From Medicago truncatula (taxonomy: Eukaryota > Streptophyta > Magnoliopsida > Fabales > Fabaceae), in the NCBI RefSeq assembly GCF_003473485.1, contig NC_053045.1:44682494-44746493 (forward strand): DNA of 64,000 nucleotides, read 5' to 3'. The notes beneath the pieces are model-generated. The model worked only from the letters and a program-made list of their open reading frames with translations, had not been told where the DNA came from and did no database searches. Positions within the stretch are counted from its first letter, which is position 1. Every line of letters begins with the position of its first letter. Positions 48,335 through 60,921 of this stretch are shown one piece after another. Both the position numbers and the translations under genes were made by a program.

Positions 48335-49661
48335 GAGGATGGAATTGTACAAAATTTAATCTTATCAAAGTTTGTTAATTACATTTAGCAATGTAGCATT
48401 TAAGTTATTACTTGTAGTAAATAGTAGTGCTTTGTATTGAGTATCAGGTTTTCTCTTAAGTGTTCTTTTCATGCTGCAAATTCTAGTTCTAGAAAGAAAA
48501 GCCTATGTTTTTGTTATAATGGCTGCAAATTTAGGATATATTTTAATTATTTTGTGAAATTCCTAAAGTAGTAAATTGTAATAATATAATCAAATTGGTG
48601 TTCGTAAATCATAAAAATATTGTTGGATTAGTTGGTAGTGTTTGAAAGGTTTTGACATGTGACTGCAAAGCTGATTTGGATACGAGATATAAATGAGTGG
48701 TTAAAGAATGGTAGCAGATTATTTTGGATCTTAGCACATTGGATACCAAGTACCAACCAAAGGCTATCACGAGATATACAAAAAACACAAGTGGTTGTGT
48801 TGTTTTGGGCGTAAAAACAAGTGGTATAAAAAAAAACCTAAACGCTTTAACAAGTGGTATATTGAAAGAGAAAAAAACAACCAAGTTTATAAAAACACAA
48901 GTGGTTTTGATGTGCTGGTCTTGAGAAACAAGTGGTAAAAACTTTGCATAGAATCACATACTATTGAATGTATACTTTCGTATAATATAATTATCTAAAA
49001 ATGTACTTACAGGCAGCATAAACTTTGCTTTTTTTTTAGGATATGTACATTTGATATAATATGCATATTCCTATTCTAGGATGCTTGGCTCATGGTCCAC
49101 AATGCCTGTAATGTGAGACTCTAGCACATGACCATGCTAAAATTTTGTGTTTTTATGGAACTGTCTATTGCTGGAAACCGTTTTTTGCAGTGAGAAACTG
49201 TTAGGAAAGTGGCCAATAGGATTGAACCTAAGTTTGCTGCTGAAAAGACAATGCAACCATTGTTAATATGAATGTGGTTTTTATTTTATTAATTATTCCA
49301 AAGAGTGCTTGTTCTTACAAGGGTTGTTGATAAGGCGTTGCCATGTTTCAAACTCTAAAGCTACATATCATGTTGAAGGCGCGGAAAAAATATAAATTAT
49401 TTTCATCATGTAATAAAGTCACTATACATGTTATGATTTTCAAAGAATTGAAATGAGCATCTCAGTTTGAATGATGCTGTCCTACAAACTCTTAATGACA
49501 TGTTTCCTATACATATACTGTTAGCTCTGCAATAAAAATAGAACTCGAATCTTTCTAAACTTACAGGGTTAGAGGCGCAAAATTAATGGGAAGAAGCCCT
49601 ACCTACATTGTCAGGGTTCTTCTATGGCAGTATGTGTAGGGATTGATGGGTCCTGAAGATA
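48335..49661. other. Intergenic between convergent epimerase and KEA3-type genes
   Basis: 3' flanks of two convergent genes. Around 48785-48945 the short phrase ACAAGTGGT recurs five times at irregular spacing in A-rich DNA. No gene recognised. Confidence 0.45.
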
Positions 49662-50428
49662 CTAGTGTCCTAAATCATCTTCAGATCCAACCACCGAGCT
49701 TTCTCCGATATCTTGTTTGCTACATGGAGCACCATTTCCTTCTAATTTAACAGCTTGATTTAGTTCATAATCCTGTTCTTCAAGGTCTGCTTCCTTCTGA
49801 ATTCTACCCAATGAAGCTTGATCTTCCTGGTTTGGTACTGATACTTCATATTTTGGTGTATTAGTTGTCACCGGAACGCGTGAGTCCATAACGTCAGCAA
49901 CTCTCACCTTATAAAGTAAATGGTTTCATTAGTACAAGTTATCACAGCAATTCCACCCATTGGTAGAGAATAAATTTAAAAATGGAGAATCAGTGCATGA
50001 TATCAAAGTTATTTTGAAATCTAGCTCCCAAAAAAAAAAATCATTTCCTCAAAACTTCAATAATAAGCAATGTAGAAAATAATAGAGGTAAATGACATTT
50101 ATGCAGTTGTTGCTGTGTGAGACTAGAAGTTATAGAATTGGTCTCTTTCAAATTCAACCCGCAAATTGCAGTAATTTTATAGCACCGGTTTTACATAGGG
50201 AAAAAAGTAATATTAAAAGTGAAACAGAAGAAAAATCTATGGACTATGGCTACGGCGTATACTCCAATCAGGTACCAGGATGGAGACCAATTGACTCTAT
50301 ATCAATTCAAATAACTAAGCATTGAAGTTATCACGTTTCATGTACAGGTAGTCAGATACAATAAACCAAACTTTCTCCTACTTCTCAATTATAAATTCTA
50401 TTAAATTCAGATAAATTCTGCATATCAA

Positions 50429-50468
<40 letters not shown>

Positions 50469-53400
50469 GAGCATTTACCCGAATTAAAATCATTGTTTTG
50501 AAGTACCTGCAATGGTTCCATAATATTTGATTCCTGATATTCTGATTGGCTGATTGCTTCTTCAGCTTGTAGCTCCATAGAATCTCTAACAAGCTGACTC
50601 AAAAATGATACATCATCGGACATCATCCCGAGACCTTTCAGCATCTTAGAACCCAGTTGTAAGCTAGTCTGCAAGAATCAACTTAATATTTAGCAGCAGT
50701 TTCCACTTAAATTATGAGCAGTGGTTACAAGCTCCAACCATCAGGAGAGGGGGAAAAGTTATTGACAGTACCTCTGCCTTTTCCAAAGTAGCATCTGTTG
50801 CACCTGCTTTCTTCAGATCTAAAAGATGTTTTAGATCTCGAGCTCTGGCATATATTGGAACCTTATGAATTTCATCATAAAGTAAGCAATTAAAACAAGA
50901 GATGATAACAGAAATAAAGACAGATAAAATATATCAAGCAGTAAAATTTTTTTTAACCAACTTCACATATTTGACCTTAGAGGTGCATGTTCTTCTGTTT
51001 CTAATATTGTGTGCAAAAAATTGGGCATATGTTGTATAAAGAGATTTCCAATCAAACACAATGAACTGTAAGTTTCGTGAGATAAATTTTGGGAGTAGTG
51101 ATATTTGTACACCTTTTCTAAACAACTTCCATGACAACTTTGTTTTTCTCTATTTTGATTGGTCAAAATCAATAGAGAGAGAAAAAGGTAGAGAGATAAT
51201 AAGAATGTAATGTGAGTATGAGAGAGAAAGTTGTCCAAAAGTTGTTAGAAATTGGTTGTACAAATATCATTTCTCAAATTTTGGGGTCTATCGCTATTCA
51301 TTTTATAAACAAATTGAAAGAAAAAAACTAGTCACTAAGTTCTCCCTCTTAGGTGTATCCTCTATACACATTATAAGTTGACATAAGAAAAGAAGATGCT
51401 CGGAATGGGGGTAGGTGTAGGGAAGAGACTATTACTGCAGGAAAGGCCAATCGTAACCTCTGAACAGCTTCAATTGACTTCTCCTTCTCGGTGAGCATAA
51501 TCATGATAGCTTTTGGAGAAGAGATTCCGGCAGATTGAAGAACAGCTGGACGTGATCCATCCCCATATAGAATAGGAAAACCAAGTTTTCTAGCTGTCTG
51601 TTAATGATGGGAGAAAAAAATTAAATAAATGGTGGACTTAAGAGTTTCCAATATGAAGGGTAAGAAATGTCATCAAAGAAAGCATTCATTATCTTGATAA
51701 AAACGTCTGGAAAAGGGAAAATGTTCCATCCAAATACGAGTAGTCATCGAAATAGCTACGCACAATGCTCAAATACACTAACCTTTACAACCCTGGGGTC
51801 AATATCGAATGCCACATAAGTCGATCCTATTGCATCACCATCTCCCCCTGAAGCCATTGGGTTGGACAGCAAATTGGCAAGGACCTTTATATAATAAGGA
51901 ACAAAAGGTGAAATTTAGAAATGGGAAACGTAAATGACAGGTTGTGCAATGTATTGATCGACCTACCTGGCCCATTTGTCCAAATCCAAGGATGACAACA
52001 GGTTCATTAACTTCGAAGTTAACCATCTCAGGATCTTTCTGTTTCTGCAAATAACTTGGTACTCAGCCAATGTAACTTGCAGTTAAAATGAAATCACATA
52101 ACATAAACTGCCACACATATCTCTTGAAGGAACAGCTATATGACTTCCACATATTTTTAACATCTCAGTTATAAAATAATTATAAGGGAAAATAAGTTGA
52201 TGCATAAAATCCAGTGAGTGCGAAGTTTGTGCTTTTAGGACCTACTAATGATACAGCATGCGAATTATTTTGTACTTGCAATCTTAAGTTATATTTCTTA
52301 TGCAGGACGTTTCATTTCAAATAATACACTAGTAATCCGCCACAGACAATCATTCTCACAATTCTTGTATGCGTGTCGTGTGTGTGCAAAAAACTTCCAA
52401 AATTATAACTCTTAACACATGAAAAGGCATACATTATCAACATCATATTTGTCTTCAATAAAGCTAGCAGCCCTCCTTCCAGCTTCATTCAGAAATGGGG
52501 TTAACGCCATTGACAATACAACAACAATTATGAGCAGCTTGTTCAGCTCAAGTGGAAGCACCCCAAGACTGTTTACAACAAACCACAAAATTTCCAATTA
52601 AGAACAAACATGATAGTCACACTCAAACAGCATCAATGTGATAGGTTATATATTATCCTACCTATTCGCCAAAGAGAATACTACAAATCCAAACTCTCCT
52701 CCTTGGGATAGAAGCAATCCTATTCTTACACTTTCTTGTAAAGTAAGGCCAACACGAGGACCAATTGCAGTTATGATCAATGTCTTGATAGTAATTAAAC
52801 CCCCCAAGAGCGCAAGTACATTTGGCCACTCTCTCAAGAGAACCTGCAGTAAAATTAATAACAATAACTATACATAGGAAAACAGACAGACATCTGTAGT
52901 TTCATACACGTGATGGGTATATTTCATAATTCCATGTAAAAAGCAAGCTGGTAAGATATATGTTCTTTAATGCATGATATCAGAGTATATCCTAAATTTG
53001 TTATTGGCCATCTGTATTTGTTGGCACTCTATACGTCTAATCCTTGGCGTCATAAAGTGTTGTTATTGGCCACCTGCACTAGTCCATGCTCCAGATGTTT
53101 AGTCTTGGGCGATAGGGGTGCATTGAAATCGCACATTAATTAGAATATGTCCAAAGTAGTCCTTTTGAGGCTTGGACAATTCTCACCTCTTGAAATAGCT
53201 TTCGAGGTTAAGTTAGACCTTACCCCAATTATACGAGATGTCATATCAACACTTTTTTTTTTAAACAATAACATGAAAAAGGTGTGTGTGTGAGTATCCC
53301 CACTTCAGAAAGCATTAGGAAATTGCTTGAGAATTTGAAATTGTCCAAGTAAAATACAGTTTCAGTTTGTTTTGATCAAAATCTTGGGCCATTACTGTGT

Positions 53401-56400
53401 TTTGATAGGAATCCAACAATGATAGGCCAACATTTGACGCCATAACAACAAAGCATCCAACAATCCAAACAAGTACTAAATCACCCAAAAAAATATCCTG
53501 TGCCATTAAAATATCTAGTTTATAACTAAGATTGCATATATACATAGATACAACAGTCCAGTAATTACTAACACTGCAAACAAAGACAATATAACTATGT
53601 CATATATATATATATATATCTTAAATGATAATCATATTCACCTGCATGTCAATTGAAGTTCCTGTAGTTAGAAAAAACAACCCGAGCAGCAAGCCTCTAA
53701 ATGGTCTTATGTCAGCTTCAATCTGGGTCCTGAAATTTGTCTCTGCTAGGATTGCCCCAGCTAAAAATGCTCCAAGCTGGATTGTGACATTACATACAAT
53801 TGACACACAGGTATTCAATATTTTGCATAATCCCATTGTCAATCCCAACATAAAACACTGTGCATTGAAAAATAGCGAACCGTATCACTGAAGCCCAATT
53901 TCTGTGTGAGTAGTGAAGTCCCAGCAATAGTCAGCAAGCAAAGAGCGACAAAAGCCTCTGAACTTCTTGTATCTGCTACAACCTGAATTTCACCAACAAT
54001 TTACTGACTAGAATGCATAAAAAATGAGTCTGGATTTTCAAGCATTTAATTTTTTGGATAAATTCCTTTGCGAAGTATATTCCATACAAACCTCAAAAAT
54101 TCTTCTGAGAAAAAACTTTGCTCCAAAAGAAAGCAGGCCCAATCCACCTAATGCCTTCAAACTTTCTTGAGCAAGCATGGGCCAAATACTTCCCTCTGTC
54201 ATATTCTAGAATAAGAGATAAGATAGCATGGGGTGAACAATATACACACAACTTGATGCATCTGATAATAAAAAATAACCAATTTAGTTAATCATAGGAA
54301 ATATAATACTTAAGCAAAAATACCATTTCAATAGAAGTTGGAGTCCGACGACCTAAAAGTCCTACTTTTGATATTTAAAGTTAAAAAAAATAACATTTAA
54401 ATGTAGAAAGTGAAAAAGAACAGTATGAGCACAATGCTGTAACATGGTGTGTATGCACAAACTCACACACATACATGTAGGCATGCATAAAGAAAAACTT
54501 ATACTAGATAGGTATAAACACAAAATCTAAATGAATTTTTTTAGAGAAGTGAAGGGTTCTGTGTATATCTTTGATAAAACAATGCTCCACGATTTTTTGT
54601 AAGCTAAGAGTTTCAGATACCATGTAAAGGATCAACTTTGTTTAAGCTGTTTTGTGGATGCTCGTGAACAGTTTTATATCTAACAATGCCCCGATGACTT
54701 TTTTTTTAGGGAAACAATGCCCCAATGACTTAAAAACTGACATTATACTCTTACCATAAAAAATAGAGATAGAATTTAAAAAAAAAAAAAATAAGAAACA
54801 AAGAGAGATGGTTCTGAAGAAAGAAGCAAGATCGACCTTAATAGGCTTCCAACTATTGTATTATAATTTATAGTTGGGATAAGTTCAAGTATATTAGAAT
54901 TTACAAGTGTTGTACATATAAGCCCCACCCATATTCTAACCATAGCTTAAACAGATAAGCCTATATATTCTTGTTGTAATACATATTCTGTCATTCCTTA
55001 GTCTAGACCATAGATGAAAATGATTCCCAATTTGTTAACTTAGTACAAGTGGCTGATTCCAGTCTAGTAATTAGTCTATGGCTATGCTCCAACTTTTCAC
55101 ATAAAAAGTACCACATGATAGTTACGTGTTGTACACACGAGACTAGCACCCCCAAATTACAGGCCCATATATATATATAAAAAAAAAGGGCAACCCGGTA
55201 CACTAAAGCTCCCGCATACACAGGGTCCAGGAAGGAGTCCCACCTTTTTGGTGTATTGTACGCAGCCCTGCCCTGTTTTTGCATATACTAACGTATATTC
55301 TTATTACAGATAGTACAGTGTGAATATCATCACCAAACAAAAAATGCATTTTTGCCTATATGCCAAAGCACAATAAAGAGCTCTACTAGACCTAAAACTG
55401 TTAACTCCCAGTCCATAAAGAAGCAACCAAAATGACAATGTGTTAAACAGAAAAAGTGAAAGTGCGAGATACATGTTAATATTATTTGCAGTTTACACCT
55501 CACCTGGCTCTCAAGTACTGGAAGTATGACCAAAAGAGGTACAACAGCTATGTCCTGGAGATAACAAGCAGTAGAAAAAGGACAAAGTTAATTCAACCAG
55601 AGCTTTTGTTTACCGACACCAAACTTGTCAATGTAATGAGGCATATCAGAAGATATCAGCAGGTAACCTAAATTATCAATGATTTAGAGCAACATTTTTT
55701 GTGATAAAAAAATTACATACTTGGAAAATGAAGACGGTGTAACCAAACAAGGGTATAAGACAAAAACCTGCAAAAGAAGTATCCCAAGGGTTGCTGAACC
55801 AAGCCTTGTAGGAAGCTCGCCTTTCTCTGCAAGAAGCTACAAGCATACACACACTTGATAAGTTGCATTGTCCATGTTAAGTGTCACATCACAATGGTTT
55901 CATGCATGCAGAGCGCCTAAAAACCAATAATGTATAACATACTTATAACATTATTTCCATTGTAATTTCCCAGTTAACATAGCAAATGAAAGAACACTGA
56001 AAAAACAGGTGTACAACTGTAGGAATTAGTAACATACATCACAAGGTACTACAGATACATCAACATCATGTCTTTTGTACTAACAAAGTACAGGACTTGC
56101 CTTGCTTATTTCCAATTTCAAATGTATTCAAAATCACAAATACCTGTAGAACAAATGCAGAGGATGACAGAGAGAGAGCAGCCCCAATCACTACAGCTTC
56201 ATCGATACTCCTGATGTTCACCTATAAATATCTCAAAATAAATTAAAGGTTAAAGCAAGAAGCCTCTTCTAGTTTCCTCGATACCACACATTTTCATATC
56301 AAGCTATAATTAATTATCTATGTTATCAAAAGTCGTCTTGAAAGAGCTGTTAGGTGTAGGTCTACAGTCAGGTTTTTAAGAATGATCCTTATGCAAAACC

Positions 56401-59400
56401 CGTTTAAGTGGAGACAAAGCATGGACACTTGAGTTGAAATTATAATTTAGTTAGAAGAATAGGGGCAGTATGGATTGAACACTATATCCTATAAGGTGCA
56501 GCTGGCTACAAGAATTAAGCGATGTCATTAGGCTCTATCAAACACCACTTTGAACAGTAGTTTTCGTTGTTGAATTAGGCAGAAAGGATGATGTAGCATC
56601 TTGTCAACTAGGACCTTGTAAAATGTCTAGGAAGTGGGAACCACGTTGCCTATAATGGATGAAGTTTTAGTGACACTTCTGGTCTTTAAAGACAGCTAAA
56701 CCAGATTAGTTAAGTAAAGTGGCTTAAGGTCAATGTGACTTGTAGCTTGATGCAAGTTTGCAGAACCATCAAATCAGCTATATCCCAAGAAGACCATAAA
56801 ATCAACAACAGAAATATACCTCATTCCCTAAATTTGTTTACACACACACAAAAACAAAAACAAAACAAAAAAACCTATTTCAAGTGTCTGTATCTGCATG
56901 TGAGTGTTCTGTTACTTCTGTATGTCTCTCATCAGAATGGCTGTAGTTTACAATAATGACAAAAATACAAACAAGAAACAAAAAATGCTAGATATATAGA
57001 CATAAGTCTTACCAGATCAGACCTTGAGTGGAAAAGGAATTGCAATATCTTTGTTCCAACAGCTCCATTTGGTGGAAGCTCAAAAGCAGTGAATGCTAAA
57101 GTAGATAGTAGAACCTTCAAAAGTGATAAAATGATAATTAAAATAAGAAATATGGACAATACAGATCAAAATTAAATAAGAAATTAGTGTTTTCCCTTAG
57201 AAGTTGAAGAGAAATTATAAATAATGAATGACTAAGTATAACAAATCAATAACAAACATCTATGTTAAACAATGAGTAAATTGAGTGGAATGGCTTAAAA
57301 AATTCGCTTTACATGTCCACTGTCACTGCCAAAGCATCATACCTGAGTCAGTCCCATTCCAAAGGCATATTTTGCAAGAGCCTTCAGACGTGCTAGGGAA
57401 AGTTCTAAACCCATCTCAAACAGCTGAAAAGAAATAAGCATTATTTTAGAGTAATTATATACCGTTTGTTTCAGAACTATTACAGAGGATTATCATTTAT
57501 CACCATGACAGGAATGTAAGTTATTCATGCTTATATTTGATCATCATAAGTTCTTCTAAAACCCCTGGTCATATATTAATGTGTATGTTTGCTACCTTGT
57601 CTCAGAACGTATGAGAACATAACAGAAAATGTGCTACATCTAAGTTCCAAAATCCAAGTTTAGGTTCAAAAATGCTGCTATTGAAATTATATAAAGTAAA
57701 ATGGGTCAATCACTGAGATTTGGGACCTATGTAGAAAATAAAAATAAACAATACAGATAGAAGTTGAACTTACATGCATAAATACAAAAAAAAATAAAAA
57801 AATGATAAGAATTCATGTTGAAAATTAGAGTTTGCAACACCAGAGTTCCAGAATGAAAAACTCGGCGGAGATGTCTTCTTTGATTATGGTATATATTAAA
57901 CACACTAAAACATTCTTAGTGCACTTTATCAGGAAACTGGTGAAAGGAAATAATTAAAAACCTGACTATCATCTCCTTCTAAACTTTCTTCAAAAACTAA
58001 TAAAACAAGAAACACCAAGTAAAATGATAATCACTGGATATTGATATCGGTGTGGACTACCAGTTTTTTTTCTTAAATAGAGCAATAACATGCTAAAATA
58101 TGTTTGCATATATCACAGTTCCAATGATACATTTGAGGATGACAAACTAATGCTAAAAATATATATGAAGTAAAAGAAGAAAAATAACAAGAGTAGCAGC
58201 GTCACCTTACTGATATTTATCTTACCAGGAAAAGGATTCCCCATTCAGACAAAACTTTAACATCTTCAAGGTTCCTAATTAAACCAAACTGATTTAGCAC
58301 CACTCCAGCACAGAAGAAACCAAGTATCTGAAAACAATAGCCATTATATTTATTTCAATCATACATATATAGGGCAATAAATTATGAATTCTTTTTACAT
58401 CATCTAATGCCTGTGTCTGTACGATTAACTTAAAAATGCATTAATCCATATTAATAAAGAGCATTACATGATAATAATTATTGAGAAATGAGATTATGAC
58501 AAAGCCATCAAGAAATTCTTACAGGACTGGCTTTAATTAATTTGAATGAGGGGACAATAAAGACAGTGACGGCCAAGAAAGTAAGAGTATCCAATCCTAA
58601 ATCATTGATGACTTCAACCGCACTAGCAACATCATACGTAACATTTGTCTGTAACCGATCCCACCGTAGTTGCCTATGCTTGGAGAAATAGGATAAATTC
58701 CGACCAGAAAATGAAGGAGCATCCAGAGGCCTTCTTCTAGTGAATTTTTCTGATGCAGCAGTACTTTGACATTGAAACGGAACTTGCTTGTCAACTGAAT
58801 AATGCGTGAACATAGAACTTGTACGAATCCGCGAAACAGCACGAGAATAACCGGGACTCTTTTGTTTGGTCAGGTCATATCCCTGCAGAGTATATTCAAA
58901 ACAAGCAACCAACAATACAATTTTAAGAGAGGGAAACCAATAAAATATTTCATTAAAACTAATAATTTTAACACTTAAAAAAAATCTACAAATAGAGATA
59001 CAATTTGTTGACACTGTACAGACCAATACTTTTTAGTCAAAAAAACAATTGTGCCGTGTGCTGCAGTTTACAAATAGACATAAACTTTATTACATGGCTA
59101 ACACAATTGAGATACATGAGAAATTACAATTAGCATATGGTTGATGAATATCATGTATATTTTTTTACACAACCTTGTTCATTCCTTCTTTACATAGATA
59201 ATATAGTTCAAATATGAGTTTAATTCCGTTTACAACACCTTATTTTACTCCTTAATTGTCCACTATACGTAATTAATCACTGTATTAACTATTAACCATT
59301 TAATCAAGAAACGAATGTGTCAAAAATGTTATTGTGTTCTAAATATAATTGACCATGTATTTGAACTGCCTTAAAATAACACTTATGAAATATGAATGAA

Positions 59401-59532
59401 TATGCACAGGAGTGAGCAGCAACATATTTAAAGTTTTGTTGAATTTCCAATTTTGTTTATGTATGATAAAAAAAGAATACGGATTGAAGTTACCTTGATG
59501 GTTTGGGAAGAAGCTAGTAAAGATTCCAACAT
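49662..59532 (-). CDS. KEA3: K+ efflux antiporter, chloroplastic KEA3 type, 19 exons
   Basis: Thylakoid K+/H+ antiporter of the CPA2 family; in Arabidopsis KEA3 releases lumenal protons and speeds relaxation of energy-dependent quenching when light falls. Exons (minus): 59532-59494, 58882-58523, 58327-58226, 57423-57343, 57114-57013, 56221-56144, 55836-55768, 55554-55504, 54205-54092, 53982-53881, 53776-53642, 52843-52662, 52568-52433, 52044-51967, 51884-51783, 51597-51436, 50861-50772, 50668-50507, 49907-49662. The frame closes to 796 residues (Arabidopsis about 776). A Ser/Arg-rich plastid-targeting N-terminus precedes the exchanger domain (residues about 100-510: GILFLLFEMGLELSLARLKA, LQDIAVVPLLVILP, ETNFRTQIEADIRPFRGLLL, LSQGGEFGFVVFSLA). 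The KTN/TrkA-N domain starts at about 530 with VVILGFGQMGQ (GxGxxG) and is followed by an acidic, Gln-rich regulatory tail. Introns hold SINE, MITE and LTR debris. Confidence 0.95.
50433..50466. repeat. CA microsatellite in KEA3-type intron 18
   Basis: CTCTCT followed by a long CA dinucleotide run within the last intron. Confidence 0.9.
51093..51275 (-). mobile_element. MITE family copy 3 (KEA3-type intron)
   Basis: Same family as 31131-31317 but in reverse orientation: starts GAGTAGTGATATTTGTACAC and ends GTTGTACAAATATCATTTCT, with GTGAGTATGAGAGAGAAAGT inside matching the reverse complement of TTCTCTCATACTCAC. It lies in the intron between the exons at 51597-51436 and 50861-50772. Confidence 0.75.
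52970..53265. mobile_element. Probable LTR-retrotransposon debris in KEA3-type intron
   Basis: Contains ATGATATCAGAGTATATCCT (like the TGGTATCAGAGC primer-binding region of Copia elements) and CTCACCTCTTGAAATAGCTT, then TCGAGGTTAAGTTAGACCTT, a phrase typical of plant LTRs. No coding sequence. Boundaries are uncertain. Confidence 0.4.
55183..55285 (-). mobile_element. Au-type SINE fragment in KEA3-type intron
   Basis: On the minus strand: GGGCTGCGTACAATACACC, then GGGACTCCTTCCTGGACCCT, GCGGGAGCTTTAGTGTACC and GGGTTGCCCTTTTTTT, followed by TATATATA. This is the 3' half of the Au SINE consensus (GGCTGCGTACAATA ... GCGGGAGCTTAGTGCACCGG). The tRNA-like 5' half is missing. Confidence 0.85.
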
Positions 59533-60921
59533 AGTGGCAGTGGTTGATTAGAAAGTAACAAAACCGAAGTTCATTTGCATTTGTTTGTTCAAAATTGTGT
59601 TGAGAGATAAAAATAGCCACACACAAAAGAAGAAGAAGAAGAAGAAGAAAAATATAGCTTAGAAGTATTAGTGGATACTTGAAAATAATGGAGGAGGAGA
59701 AAGATACACGTAGACTTTAGAAGAAGAGAGGTGAAAGATAGAAGAAAACAAAAGGCTTATAGAAAGGTTTTGGATATGGTGTTGGAATCTTACGTGAATG
59801 AATATATGAATTGTGTGTCTGTGAATTATTGCCATCTCAGCAATTCAATTTTTGCGTCTACTGATGTGGAACTTGTGGATCACAAATATTTCTCAGATTT
59901 TTCATGTTGGAGAGACAAATACGTGGTTTACCATGTGGCAATTGCTTTTTTTTTATTCTTTTTTGTTTTAGGAGAATAGTCTTTCATTAATTATTACTGT
60001 CATTCAGAAAATAGAAAATAGAAAATAATTATGTATGATTCATTTTTATAAAAAATATAAAATATAATAAGTTTTTTTGTCAAAAGGAAAACGATTTTGA
60101 AAAGAAAAAAAAAATAAAGATAAAGGACAAACACAAATTTTTGATAAAAGACAAAAAAATATATTTAAACACAATTTCTTATTTTATGTCAAAAAAACAC
60201 AAGACTTTTTTTTTTTTTTGACAAGAAAAAAAAAACACAAGTCTTGTTATATTTTAAGAAAGTAGATTGTCAAAAATATTATTTTCTAAAAAAAAAAAAG
60301 GGTTTCGCTAGGAACTTTATTTTGGTAAAACTACAGTATATTTTAAGATCTCGCTTAACCTTGGACCGGCTTTGAAAGTCGGGTCACGGGATGAAATGTG
60401 AGTCAAGATAATCGGGATGAAATGAAAAAACATCATTCATTTCAAGTATGCAAATTAATCATAATCCAAAGGGAACCCGATGGTATGTCGGACACCACTT
60501 GTGTCATTGGGATACCAATGTTATATAACATTGGCCAATGAAGGTGTGCCACATGACACTTCACATATATAACATTTCCATGCCCCTAATTAAACAACAG
60601 TGGATACTTCATATCTTTAACATAGTTTTTTTTATTTTTTTATTTATTAAAAACAGCTTAATAGGTTCAAACATAACTACACTCTATGGCATTAAACTTT
60701 TTCATACCAAAACAGTCTCAGGAACAATACAGGCACTTGAGAACATACATAATACAACCCCCAGGAGAGGAGGGAAATAAAGGAACATCTGGTTTAACAT
60801 TTATTTAAGCTACATACTTTAGGTACAACTTTATAAGCCACAGTCCCAATTTCAGTACTGTTATAGTTCTTTATGGACCATGAGCATCATGTATCCACAG
60901 AGTGGACTTCATTGTAAATAA
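59533..60921. other. Intergenic: KEA3-type promoter and MSRB 3' flank
   Basis: The first few hundred bases are the upstream region of the antiporter gene, including a GAA repeat at about 59625-59650. The 82-codon open frame at 59731-59979 has no recognisable domain and is not called. 60030-60300 is A-rich low-complexity DNA. From about 60570 it is 3' flank of the reductase gene. Confidence 0.45.

Noticed and set aside
53315-53545. Hydrophobic minus-strand ORF (DLVLVWIVGCFVVMASNVGL) between KEA3-type exons
   Set aside because: Skipping it joins exon 11 (SIDMQ) to VLLREWPNVLALLGGL exactly as in KEA family proteins, with good splice sites. Including it would insert non-family sequence. It is intronic.
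59731-59979. 82-codon open frame upstream of the antiporter gene
   Set aside because: No domain, low-complexity end (a run of Phe codons) and promoter location; an open frame by chance in AT-rich DNA.
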